Assembly (NCBI RefSeq): GCF_028416635.1
Contig: NZ_CP114013.1
Span: 3,658,001-3,722,000, forward strand
Source: Baekduia alba
Lineage (GTDB): Bacteria > Actinomycetota > Thermoleophilia > Solirubrobacterales > Solirubrobacteraceae
Direction: 5' to 3'
DNA length: 64,000 nucleotides
The notes below the pieces were generated by a model, which made no database searches, had not been told where the DNA came from, and saw nothing but the letters and a program-made list of their open reading frames with translations. Below, piece after piece: positions 25,752 to 34,144 of the stretch. Positions within the stretch are counted from its first letter, which is position 1; each line of letters starts with the position of its first letter. Made by a program: the position numbers and the translations under genes.

Positions 25752-26150
25752 GTGGCCAGCCCCATCCTGCGCGACACCATCAAGAAGCTGAAGGCCCGCC
25801 GTGCCCTGCTGCAGAAGCAGGTCAAGGGGCCGCTCGCGGAGCTGGCGCAGATCGAGGAGGACCTGATCGCGCTCGGCGCGGGAGCGTCATCGCGCGGCGC
25901 CGGCGGCAGGCCCCGGGCGCGGCCGCCGCGCGGCGCCAACCAGGCCGCGATCCTGCGCGCGATCCGCAACGGCGCGACCGAGCCCGCCGTGATCGCGGAG
26001 AAGACCGGCCTGGCGCCCGCGAGCGTCACCGCCTCGGTGACCAGCTACCTCAACCAGCAGAAGCTCGTCACGCGCGGGCCGAACGGGCTCACGCTCACCA
26101 AAGGCGGGCGCGAGAAGCTCGCCGCGCTCGAGGCCGCCAAGCGCGGCTGA
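25752..26150 (+). CDS. Small coiled-coil plus winged-helix protein
   Basis: A 132-residue basic protein. Residues 1-40 form a predicted coiled coil (TIKKLKARRALLQKQV, LAELAQIEEDL), a Gly/Arg/Pro-rich linker follows at 43-62, and residues 64-128 look like a winged helix (NQAAILRAIRN, AVIAEKTGLAPASVTASVTSYLNQQ). The linker resembles an AT-hook-type or nucleoid-protein tail. The GTG at 25752 is the only early start. It probably binds DNA as a dimer; targets are unknown. It converges with an MFS gene six bases downstream. Confidence 0.7.
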   Translation: MASPILRDTIKKLKARRALLQKQVKGPLAELAQIEEDLIALGAGASSRGAGGRPRARPPRGANQAAILRAIRNGATEPAVIAEKTGLAPASVTASVTSYLNQQKLVTRGPNGLTLTKGGREKLAALEAAKRG

Positions 26151-26156
26151 GTCGCC

Positions 26157-27575
26157 TCAGCGTCGCGCCACCGAGACGGCGAGGACCACCGCGGCGACGG
26201 CGGCCGCGCCGGCGTTGACCACGATCGCCAGCGTCACGCCGCTGAGCACGTGCGCCGGGGTGACGCCGCCCAGCGCGCCGATCCGGCCCGTCGCGATCGC
26301 GGACATGATCGGCGTGCCGAGCGTGATCCCGACCTGCTGCGACATCGACGCCAGGCCGGTCGCCACGCCCTGCTCCTCGTCGGCGACCGCGTGCGTCGCG
26401 GTCACCATGAAGGCGACGATCGCCACCAGGTTCGCCACGCCGCCCACGAACGTCGCGGCCAGCACGAGCAGCAGCCACGCGTCCCCGGTCCCGAGCCACA
26501 CGAGCGACAGCGTCGCGAGCGCCTGGACGCCGAACCCGGCCACCAGCGCACGGCGCGTACCGACCCGCGCGATGACCTTCGGCCCCGCCATCCCGCCGAG
26601 CACGGTTCCGGCGCCCAGCACCGCGAAGGACAGGCCGGCCATCAGCGGTGAGAGGCCCAGCACCTTCTGCAGGTACAACGTCAACAGGAAGACGAGCGAC
26701 GTCTCGGTCGCGAACGCCAGCACGCCCGCGAGGTTGCCGACGGCGACCTCGCGTCGGCCCAGGATCCGCAGCGGCACCAGCGGCTCGGTCGCGCGGCGCT
26801 CGACCGCGACGAACACCATCAACAACACGACGCCGGCGACCAGCGCGCCCAGCGTCACGCCGTTGCCCCACGACGTCGCCTCCGCGTGGGTCAACCCGTA
26901 CACGATGGCCAGCAGCGCGCCGGTGACCGACAGCGCGCCCGGCAGATCCAGCCGGGGCCGCACCGCCGGCCGGCTCTCGCGCAGCACGAGCGGCGCGACG
27001 ACGAGGGCCACGGCGGCCACGACCACGTTGACGAAGAACGCCCAGCGCCAGCTCAGGACGTCGGTCAACACGCCGCCGAGGATCGCGCCGGTCGTGAACC
27101 CGGCGGCCATCAGCGCGCCGTTGAGCCCGAGCGCCCGCTCGCGCAGCGGTCCGGGCGCGAACGACGTCGTCAGCAGCGACAGCGCCGCCGGGGTGACGAT
27201 CGCGGTGGCCAGGCCCTGCGCGGCGCGCGCGGCCAGCAGCACGGCGGGGGCGTCCGCCAGCCCGCCGACGAGCGATGAGCTGCCGAGCAATCCCATCCCC
27301 ACCAGGAACATCCGGCGGCGGCCGACCACGTCCGCGACGCGGCCGAACAGGAGCGTGAAGCCGGCGGCGCCGAGCGCGAACGCGGTCGGGATCCACTGGA
27401 GCGCGTCGAGCGAGAACCCGACGTCGGCGCCGACCGCCGGCAGCGCGACGTTGAGGATCGAGAAGTCCACGGCGAGCGTGAAGCTCGCGGTCAGCAGGAC
27501 GGCGAGGACGAGGCGGGCGCGGGCGGCGTCGGAGATCCGGGCGGGCGCGGTGACAACGTGTTCGATGGTCGACAT
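26157..27575 (-). CDS. MFS transporter, DHA2-type drug exporter
   Basis: A 472-residue membrane protein with about 14 hydrophobic segments. LAVDFSILNVALP near residue 32 is the D1-type motif of 14-helix exporters, GRVADVVGRRRMF near 75 is motif A, and MAAGFTTGAILGGVL near 145 fits motif C of antiporters. Substrates are typically drugs or dyes exchanged for protons. A strong GGTGGAGG ribosome site precedes the ATG at 27575. It diverges from an XRE/MmyB-type regulator that likely controls it. Confidence 0.9.
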   Translation of the reverse strand: MSTIEHVVTAPARISDAARARLVLAVLLTASFTLAVDFSILNVALPAVGADVGFSLDALQWIPTAFALGAAGFTLLFGRVADVVGRRRMFLVGMGLLGSSSLVGGLADAPAVLLAARAAQGLATAIVTPAALSLLTTSFAPGPLRERALGLNGALMAAGFTTGAILGGVLTDVLSWRWAFFVNVVVAAVALVVAPLVLRESRPAVRPRLDLPGALSVTGALLAIVYGLTHAEATSWGNGVTLGALVAGVVLLMVFVAVERRATEPLVPLRILGRREVAVGNLAGVLAFATETSLVFLLTLYLQKVLGLSPLMAGLSFAVLGAGTVLGGMAGPKVIARVGTRRALVAGFGVQALATLSLVWLGTGDAWLLLVLAATFVGGVANLVAIVAFMVTATHAVADEEQGVATGLASMSQQVGITLGTPIMSAIATGRIGALGGVTPAHVLSGVTLAIVVNAGAAAVAAVVLAVSVARR

Positions 27576-27614
27576 GTCCTCCACCCTGCGTGGCGGCGAG
27601 CCGGCCAGCCAGAC

Positions 27615-27640
27615 CCCTGCGCTGCCTGGCACCCGCAGGG
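27615..27640. promoter_or_regulatory. Putative operator between MFS gene and its regulator
   Basis: CCCTGCG and CGCAGGG form a 7-bp inverted repeat separated by 12 bases, with a further direct copy of CCCTGCG at 27584-27590. It sits midway in the 103-base divergent gap, where a repressor could act on both promoters. Confidence 0.4.
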
Positions 27641-27678
27641 TCACCCAGCGCGGTCCGGCGTGTCCGATACTGGAGGGC

Positions 27679-28548
27679 ATGCCCGTCACGAAGCCCGCCC
27701 TCGGGGAGTTCCTGCGCAGCCGCCGCGCGCGCCTGACGCCCGAGGCCGCGGGCATCGTCTCCTATGGCGCGCGGCGCGTCCCCGGCCTGCGCCGCGAGGA
27801 GCTCGCGCAGCTCGCCGGCGTCAGCGCCACCTACTACACGCGTCTCGAGCAGGGCCAGAGCACGAACGCGAGCCGCTCGGTGATCGAGGCGATCGCGCGG
27901 GCGCTGCAGCTCGACGACGACGAGCGCACGCACCTGCTCGACCTCGCGGTGCCGGCCCAGGGCGGGGCGGTCGGTCGCCCTCGCCGCCCGCGCCCCGACG
28001 CCGCCGGCCCGAGCACGCTGCACCTCGTCGCCGCGATGCGCGACGTCCCGGCCGTCGTGCTCGGCCGCCGCACCGAGGTGCTGGCCTGGAACCCGCTGGC
28101 CCACCGGCTGCTCGCCGGCCACTACGACGGCGCCGCGCCGGAGCGTCCGGCCGACCGCCCCAACCTGACGCGCATGCTGTTCCTCGACCCGCACACGCGC
28201 GAGCTCTACCGCGACTGGGAGTCCGAGGCCGCGCGGGCGATCGCGTCGCTGCGCCTCGTCGCCGGCCGGTTCCCCGACGACCGGCCACTGGAGGAGCTCG
28301 TCGGCGAGCTCAGCGTCAAGAGCCCCGAGTTCTCGGCGTTGTGGAGCAAGCACCCCGTCGCCAACTGCGTGTCCGGGACCAAGCTCCTGCACCACCCCGA
28401 GGTCGGCGACCTCGACCTCGAGTTCCAAGCGCTGCAACTTCCCGACGACTCGGGCCAGCGCCTGCTCACCTACGTCGCCGAGCCCGGCGGCGAGAGCGCC
28501 GCGGGCCTGGCCCTTCTGGGCCTCACCGCACCGCGCGTGCTGTCGTGA
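27679..28548 (+). CDS. XRE-family regulator with MmyB-like ligand domain
   Basis: A 289-residue regulator. The helix-turn-helix at residues 5-80 contains GEFLRSRRARLTPEA, GLRREELAQLAGVS and TYYTRLEQGQ, the standard opening of this actinobacterial family. The C-terminal MmyB-like domain (about 110-275) is PAS-like, with VLAWNPLAHRLL, NLTRMLFLDPHTRELY and a late LLHHPEVGDLDLEF. Relatives may bind lipids or fatty acids and usually repress the divergent oxidoreductase or exporter. GGAGGG lies just before the ATG at 27679. Confidence 0.9.
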   Translation: MPVTKPALGEFLRSRRARLTPEAAGIVSYGARRVPGLRREELAQLAGVSATYYTRLEQGQSTNASRSVIEAIARALQLDDDERTHLLDLAVPAQGGAVGRPRRPRPDAAGPSTLHLVAAMRDVPAVVLGRRTEVLAWNPLAHRLLAGHYDGAAPERPADRPNLTRMLFLDPHTRELYRDWESEAARAIASLRLVAGRFPDDRPLEELVGELSVKSPEFSALWSKHPVANCVSGTKLLHHPEVGDLDLEFQALQLPDDSGQRLLTYVAEPGGESAAGLALLGLTAPRVLS

Positions 28549-28558
28549 TGAGGAAGAT

Positions 28559-28584
28559 GGGCCGCAGCATCCGGGATGCTCGGC
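28559..28584 (+). terminator. Hairpin after the XRE regulator gene
   Basis: GGCCG-C-AGCAT / ATGCT-CGGCC forms two five-bp stems with a single bulged C and a five-base loop, beginning 11 bases after the stop. It lies before the convergent DUF6159 remnant and has no strong U-tract. Confidence 0.5.
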
Positions 28585-28700
28585 CCCGTCTGACGGTCGT
28601 CGACGACCCCAGGCGAACCCCTGGTTCATCGAGGATCGGCGGCGGACGTCAGGCGGCGGCGCGCGCCCGGAGACGGCCGTCGAACTTCCGCATCACGACA

Positions 28701-29150
28701 CTAGAACGGCCGGCGGCGCCGGCCGCCCTTGGCCTGGAACGCACCGGAGAGCTGTGCCTGGGAGAAGGCGCCGGGCGCGTCGCCCTGGGTGGCGAAGCGG
28801 TCGAGCGCGACGCGGAAGACGGCCGACAGCGTGGCCTGCAGCAACGCCGCGATCACGACGACGACCACGCCGACCGCGATCAGGACGGCGCCCAGCGCGG
28901 CCGTGCTGCCGGTGAGCGCGATGCCGCCCGCGACGAGCGCGGCGCCCGGCAGGATCCCGATCAGGAAGACGGCGCCGCCGATCGTCGCGGAGCCGACGAG
29001 GCCCTCGCACCAGCGCTCCCGCACGACGCCGGCGGAGCGCTTGATCGCGTCGACCGGGCCGAGCCCGTCGAGCGCGATGATCGGGATCACGAAGAACGTC
29101 GCGACCGACCACGTGGCGTTGGCGAGCCCACCGATGATGTTGCCGTTCCC
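28701..29150 (-). pseudogene. Truncated DUF6159-family membrane protein
   Basis: The minus strand encodes NGNIIGGLANATWSVATFF, then IALDGLGPVDAIKRSAGVVRERW and three hydrophobic segments, matching the C-terminal half of DUF6159 integral membrane proteins. The N-terminal helices are missing and no start codon lies near the preserved part. Sequence continuity breaks at about 29150. There the opposite strand shows a short unidentified tail, AIDAKTWRITAATGAAAPP, ending at 29237, as if two gene ends were joined by a deletion. Confidence 0.6.
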
Positions 29151-29241
29151 GCGTGCGCCATCGACGCCAAGACCTGGAGGATCACCGCCGCCACCGGTGC
29201 GGCGGCGCCGCCGCACCTCGGGCCGTTGTTCGTGTAGTCGC

Positions 29242-30144
29242 TCAGCGCGGCAGCGACGCGCCTGCCACCGTGCAGGCGCGTGCCGCGACCGCGCAGGCTT
29301 CCTGCGTGGCGGCGAGGAGCGCGGCGGCGTCGGTGAGGTCGGTGCGGTCAAGGCGTCGGGCCTGCCACCAGGACAGGAAGCCGCCGAGGAAGGCGTCGCC
29401 GGCGCCGATCGTGTCGACGACGTCGACGCGTGGTGCGGCGACCGGCACCGAGGGTCGTGACGCGTCGCAGGACACCACCAGCGCGCCTTCGCCGCCGAGC
29501 GTCACGAGCGCGACGCCCTGACCGGCCAGCAGGTCGCGCGCGGCGGCCTCGACGTCGAGCCCCGCGCGCAGGAACGCCAAGTCCTCCTCGCTGGCCTTCA
29601 TCAGGTCCGTGCGGGCCAGGACGCGTTCGAGGCGTGCGCGGTAGGTCGCGGCGTCCGCGCCGATCGCGGCGGGCCGGCAGTTCGGGTCGCACGCGACGAG
29701 CTGCCCGGACGGCGCCGCCGCGACCAAGGCCTCCAACGTGCTCGCCACCGGCTCGAAGACCAGCCCGAGCGAGCCGACGCAGAGCACGGAGGCACCCGCG
29801 ACCGCGCCCGCGGCGACGTCGACGCCCATCAGCCCGGGGACCGACGTCCCGGCCGCGTAGAACACGTACCGCGCGACACCGGCGGCGTCGACCTCGGCGA
29901 TCGCCAGCGTCGTCGGGTCCTCGGTCGCGACCGCCAGCCGCAGATCGACCCCGTCGTCCTGCAGCGCGGCGCGCAGGGCCCGGCCGAAGCGATCCTCCGA
30001 CAGACGCCCCAGGAACCCGACCTCGCCGCCCAGCCGCGCCACCGCCCGCGCGACGTTGAACGGCCCGCCGCCCAGGTGGGCGGCCAGCACGTCGCCGCCG
30101 CCGGGTACGAGGTCGACCAGCGCCTCTCCGACGACGACGATCAT
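29242..30144 (-). CDS. PfkB-family carbohydrate kinase (fructokinase-like)
   Basis: A 300-residue ribokinase-fold enzyme, apparently intact. MIVVVGEALVDLVP opens the protein, GGGPFNVARAVARLG near residue 28 is PfkB motif 1, and VVDTIGAGDAFLGGFLSWW near 240 is motif 2 with the catalytic Asp and anion hole. Relatives phosphorylate fructose or similar sugars. The ATG at 30144 is chosen by family alignment; ATGs at 30153 and 30156 also exist. It is the only whole gene left of a sugar operon whose upstream members are broken. Confidence 0.88.
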   Translation of the reverse strand: MIVVVGEALVDLVPGGGDVLAAHLGGGPFNVARAVARLGGEVGFLGRLSEDRFGRALRAALQDDGVDLRLAVATEDPTTLAIAEVDAAGVARYVFYAAGTSVPGLMGVDVAAGAVAGASVLCVGSLGLVFEPVASTLEALVAAAPSGQLVACDPNCRPAAIGADAATYRARLERVLARTDLMKASEEDLAFLRAGLDVEAAARDLLAGQGVALVTLGGEGALVVSCDASRPSVPVAAPRVDVVDTIGAGDAFLGGFLSWWQARRLDRTDLTDAAALLAATQEACAVAARACTVAGASLPR

Positions 30145-30163
30145 GCCGTCCATCATCCCAGGG

Positions 30164-30322
30164 TCAGCAGCTTGCCTCGTAGAGCGCGGCCTGCGACTCG
30201 GGGCTGTCGATGTTGTCCTTGGTGACGGTCACGAAGCCGATCGCGATCTGCTTCGTGTTCGGCTGGCCCTTGAGGGCGGCGACCGCCTGGTCGATGCCCG
30301 CCGTGATGATCACGTAGGTCAT
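30164..30322 (-). pseudogene. C-terminal remnant of a sugar ABC binding protein
   Basis: Fifty-two residues (IITAGIDQAVAALKGQPN, then FVTVTKDNIDSPESQAALYEASC) match the very end of a ribose/xylose-type substrate-binding protein. Signal peptide and the first roughly 280 residues are absent. It abuts the broken ATPase gene at 30319-30322, so a deletion appears to have removed the ATPase 3' part, the permease and most of the binding-protein gene. Confidence 0.72.
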
Positions 30323-30611
30323 GCGTCGCGCACGCGCCGGATCAGGTCCAGGACCGCGCGCGTCTGCATGACGCCGAGCGTCGCGGTCGGCTCGTCCATG
30401 AACACCACCTTGCTCGCCCACGTGACGGCGCGGGCGACGGCGACGCCCTGGCCTTGGCCGCCGGACATGGTCGCGACGTCCTGGATCGCGACGCCGAGGA
30501 TGTCGAACGCCTCGCCGCTGCGGCGCTTCATCGCGCCCTTGTCAGGAACCCCAACGTGCCGAAGACGCCCGGGCGCATGATCTCACGCCCCAGGTAGAGG
30601 TTGGACGCCCG
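30319..30611 (-). pseudogene. Internal remnant of a sugar ABC ATPase
   Basis: The stretch contains NLYLGREIMRPGVFG, then after a frameshift near 30540 continues as MKRRSGEAFDILGVAIQDV, the ABC signature MSGGQGQGVAVARA and Walker B VVFMDEPTATLGV. Walker A and the C-terminal third are gone. The signature has Gly in place of the usual Arg (SGGQG). It ends in a TGA created at the junction with the binding-protein remnant. Confidence 0.72.
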
Positions 30612-30998
30612 AGAGCGTCTTGACCGGCCGAACAGGGCATGACAACGTCGTCACCGCGGGCGACGGAAAGCGCCGCGCCGTCGGCCGTCTCGAGCCTCGC
30701 GGACCCGTCGAGGGCGACGAGGATCGAGAAGCCCGCCGCGTCGAGCGGCGCCGGCGCGCCGGCGCGCGCCGTCAGCCACCGGGCGGTGAAGAACGGGTCG
30801 GCCACGCCGGGCAGCGCGCGGCCGTCGCGCGCGGCGCCGCGGCGCGGGCCGACCAGCGGCGTGGGGTCGAGCCGACCCAGTCCTCGGGGACGTGGTCGCC
30901 CGGCGGCGGCGCGGGGCGCCGCGCAGCGCGGCGCTCGCCGGGCCGCCGCGGTAGAACCGCGGGACGCCGTTGGGTGGCAGCAGGACTGGACTCGTCAT
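30612..30998 (-). pseudogene. Mannose-6-phosphate isomerase (ManA-type) remnant
   Basis: The start MTSPVLLPPNGVPRFYRGG and, in another frame, PPGDHVPEDWVGST match the N-terminus of class I phosphomannose isomerases. After a further frame change and loss of the metal-binding middle, FFTARWLTARAGA and FSILVALDGSARLETADG match the C-terminal cupin. The ATG at 30998 overlaps the LacI remnant stop as ATGA, so these were once coupled genes of one operon. Confidence 0.65.
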
Positions 30999-31495
30999 CT
31001 CGGAGGCCGCTCCCCGGATCCGCGGACCACGAGCTCGCACGGGACGACCTGGCGCCGCGGGACCCCCGCGTCGCCGGCCAGGCGGGCGTAGGCCGCCTCG
31101 GCGGCGAGCAGGCCCATCTCGGCGGGCGACTGGCGGACGCGGTCACGGGCGTGGCGAGCATGTCGGCCAGCTCGAAGTCGTCGAAGCCGACCAGCGCGGG
31201 CGCGTCGGCGTCGGCGAGGCCGCGCAGCGCGCGCACGGCGCCGACGGTGATCCGGTTGTTGGCGGCGAAGAGGGCGGTGGGCCGGCGCGCGGCGGGCAGC
31301 GCCAGGACGTCGCGCACGATGGCCTCGGCGCGGTCGGCGTCGTGGGCGCCGGGCAGATGAGGTCAGTGTCGATCGGCAGCCCGGCGGCGCGCAGCGCCTC
31401 GGTGGCGCCGGCGACGCGCTCGCGCGCGGTCCAGACGCGGTCGTCGTCGGTGACGACCGCGATCCGGCGGTGGCGCTGGGCGGCGAGGTGGGCAC
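30995..31495 (-). pseudogene. LacI-family regulator remnant
   Basis: Pieces in three frames assemble to the effector domain of a LacI-type repressor: HRRIAVVTDDDRVWTARERV, ALPAARRPTALFAANNRITVGAVRAL, VGFDDFELADMLATPVT and finally SPAEMGLLAAEAAYARLAGD to the stop. The N-terminal helix-turn-helix is missing. At least two frameshifts are needed, so no functional product is expected. Confidence 0.68.
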
Positions 31496-31888
31496 ATGGG
31501 GCGTCCGACGGATGTCAAGGCGGCCGCCGACTGGCACGGCGTCCGTGCACGGACAGCCGATGGTTCACGAGGCTTCGGACCGACTCGACGGGGCAGACCA
31601 CGGGCCAGCCCACCGCGTGCGTCATCAGGCGAACGCGCGGGAGGCGCTCCTCCCCTCCCCGGGGGATGAGCGGTGGGTTTCCGGAGCGGGATCGACGGCA
31701 ATTTCCCCATGTCGGGGGATGGCCAGGGATCGTCCGGTGCCCGACAACAGAAGTGAGTAACCCAATGTCCCAGGCAGGGGCGGGTCTCACAGAGCTCGGT
31801 CCAGCGAGTCACGGGTGCGTGGCGTCTCAATCGACGCTGCGCGCTGGCACATCCCTTCAGACCACTCCGTCCATCGGAAGGACCACCC
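31496..31888. other. Intergenic region upstream of the LamG protein gene
   Basis: No gene is recognised. It contains short Gly-rich strings such as CCCCGGGGGATG, and the 5' untranslated region and promoter of the gene starting at 31889. GC content is slightly lower than in the surrounding genes. The left end marks where the LacI remnant fades out. Confidence 0.5.
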
Positions 31889-34048
31889 TTGTCTTGTTCC
31901 AGCCCGCTCCGCGCGGCGCTGTTGGCGTGCGCGCTGCTGCTCGTCCCGGCCGCGGCCGCGAGCGCCAACACCCTCTACCTGTCCCCGTCTGGCTCGGACT
32001 CCGCCGCGTGCACCAGCGCGGCGCCGTGCAAGTCCTTCGGCCGCGCCTACACCGCGGCCGCGCAGGGCGACACCGTCCAGGTCGCCGGCGGCACCTACGG
32101 CGACCAGATCCTGTCCTACGACGCCTCCAAGACCTCGGACGCCGACGTGACCTTCAAGCCCGCCGCGGGCGCGGTGCCGAAGGTCGGCTTCATCGACTTC
32201 GGCGAGTACTACGCCGATCTCGGCGGTCGGCACATCACGATCCAGGACATGGGCATCGGCGGCTTCACGGCCAACCGGGCCCAGGACCTCACGTTCCGCA
32301 ACGTGAACATGAGCGGCAACTTCTGGACCAACGGCGCCGACGGCATCTCGATCATCGGCGGCTCGGTCGGCGGCACCAACAACGGCACGCACCCCGACAT
32401 CCAGGTCTGGAAGTCCGGCTCGACGACCGTGCCCTCCAGCAACATCCTGATCGACGGCGTGCACCTGCACGACGTCCTGGTCGCCACGGCCCAGGACCAC
32501 GTCGAGTGCCTGCAGGTCTCCGACGTCGACGGCCTGACGATCCGCAACTCGCACTTCGGCCCCAACTGCGACACCTTCGGCCTGCACATCCAGAACACGG
32601 AGTGGGGCGTCAAGAACATCACCATCGAGAACTCCACCTTCGACGAGCCGACCAACTCGTGCGGCTGCCTGACGGCCTACCACGGCCTCTCGATCCGCAA
32701 CGGCGTCAACGTCACGATCCGCAACAACAGCTCGCCCGCCGGCTGGTACATGCCCGACGACGGCGCCGGCGCCAGCAACTTCAAGGTCATCGGCAACGTC
32801 CTGGACAAGGACTTCTGCCACTCCTACGCGACCTACTCCCACAACGTCTGGATCGCGGTCGCCTGGCGCGACGCCGGCCCCTGCGGCTCCACCGACCAGT
32901 ACGTCGGCGACCCCGGCTTCGCCAGCGCCACCGACTACCACCTCAAGAGCTCGTCGCCCGCCGTCAACGGCGGCGACCCGGCCAACTTCCCGGCGCTCGA
33001 CATGGAGGGCAACGCTCGCCCGGCCGGCGGCGCGCCCGACGCCGGCGCCTACGAGTACGGCGGCACGGCCGGCACGACGCCGACGCCGCCGACGACTCCG
33101 CCGGCCACCCCGACCCCTCCCGCCGACACCATCGCGCCGGAGACGACGATCACCGCGCAGCCGGCGTCCTCGACGACGGCCACGACCGCGTCGTTCTCGT
33201 TCAGCCCCAGCGAGACGGGCTCGACGTTCCAGTGCAAGCTCGACGGCGCCGCCTGGGCGACCTGCACCTCGCCCAAGGCCTACAGCTCGCTCGCGACCGG
33301 CTCGCACACGTTCAGCGTGCGCGCCACCGACGCCGCGGGCAACGTCGACGCGTCGCCGGCCGCCGCGACGTGGACGGTCACCGCCGCCACGACCCCGCCG
33401 GCCACGCCGCCCAGCACGCCCACCACGGGCACCGGCCTCGTCGCCGCGTACAACTTCAACGAGGCCTCCGGGACGACGGTGAAGGACGTCAGCGGCCACG
33501 GCCTCGACGGCGTCCGCAGCGGCGCGACGTCGACCACCGCCGGCAAGTTCGGCCGCGCGCTGAGCTTCGACGGCGCCGGCGACTGGGTCACGGTCGCCGA
33601 CGACGACGCGCTGGACCTGACCAACACCATGACGTTGGAGGCCTGGGTCGCCCCGACGACGCTGTCGGGCTGGCGCACGATCATCGCCAAGGACCAGACC
33701 AGCGCCGTGAACTACGGCCTGTACGCCGCGACCGCGGCCGGCAAGGCCGACGGCGACCTGTTCATCGGCGAGGAGATCACCTCCGCCTCGACGTCGGCGC
33801 TGAAGACCGGCACCTGGTCGCACGTCGCGACCACCTACGACGGCAAGTCGCTGATCCTGTACGTCGACGGCGTCGCCGTGGCCACCAAGGCCGTCACCGG
33901 CTCGGTCACCACCAGCAACGGCGCGCTGCACATCGGCGGCAACTCGATCTGGGGTGAGTGGTTCACCGGCAAGATCGACGAGGTCCGCGTCTACAACAAG
34001 GCGCTGACCGCCGCGCAGGTCAAGACGGACATGAACGCCGCGCTCTAG
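31889..34048 (+). CDS. Secreted beta-helix/Ig-like/LamG multidomain protein
   Basis: A 719-residue exported protein starting with TTG after a GGAAGG ribosome site. The signal peptide ends at AAAASANT near residue 27. Residues 30-385 form a right-handed beta-helix with '[10 protein letters not shown]' and repeated IRN/ITI turns, including many cysteines ([26 protein letters not shown]). A Thr/Pro linker is followed by an Ig-like domain ([14 protein letters not shown]), a second linker, and a C-terminal LamG/concanavalin-like domain (about 520-715; [31 protein letters not shown]). It is likely a polysaccharide-binding or -degrading exoprotein. Confidence 0.85.
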   Translation: MSCSSPLRAALLACALLLVPAAAASANTLYLSPSGSDSAACTSAAPCKSFGRAYTAAAQGDTVQVAGGTYGDQILSYDASKTSDADVTFKPAAGAVPKVGFIDFGEYYADLGGRHITIQDMGIGGFTANRAQDLTFRNVNMSGNFWTNGADGISIIGGSVGGTNNGTHPDIQVWKSGSTTVPSSNILIDGVHLHDVLVATAQDHVECLQVSDVDGLTIRNSHFGPNCDTFGLHIQNTEWGVKNITIENSTFDEPTNSCGCLTAYHGLSIRNGVNVTIRNNSSPAGWYMPDDGAGASNFKVIGNVLDKDFCHSYATYSHNVWIAVAWRDAGPCGSTDQYVGDPGFASATDYHLKSSSPAVNGGDPANFPALDMEGNARPAGGAPDAGAYEYGGTAGTTPTPPTTPPATPTPPADTIAPETTITAQPASSTTATTASFSFSPSETGSTFQCKLDGAAWATCTSPKAYSSLATGSHTFSVRATDAAGNVDASPAAATWTVTAATTPPATPPSTPTTGTGLVAAYNFNEASGTTVKDVSGHGLDGVRSGATSTTAGKFGRALSFDGAGDWVTVADDDALDLTNTMTLEAWVAPTTLSGWRTIIAKDQTSAVNYGLYAATAAGKADGDLFIGEEITSASTSALKTGTWSHVATTYDGKSLILYVDGVAVATKAVTGSVTTSNGALHIGGNSIWGEWFTGKIDEVRVYNKALTAAQVKTDMNAAL

Positions 34049-34077
34049 GGCGCAGCACGTTCCTGGTGTCCGACCGC

Positions 34078-34106
34078 GGCCCGTCCCTCCTGGCGAGGGG
34101 CGGGCC
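34078..34106 (+). terminator. Rho-independent-like terminator after the LamG gene
   Basis: GGCCCGTCCCTC pairs with GAGGGGCGGGCC (12 bp with one wobble) around a five-base loop, 29 bases after the stop. A pyrimidine-rich GCTGTTGCTTTCCC follows. Confidence 0.65.
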
Positions 34107-34144
34107 GCTGTTGCTTTCCCAAGCGTCGGCGGAGAGAGTGCGCC

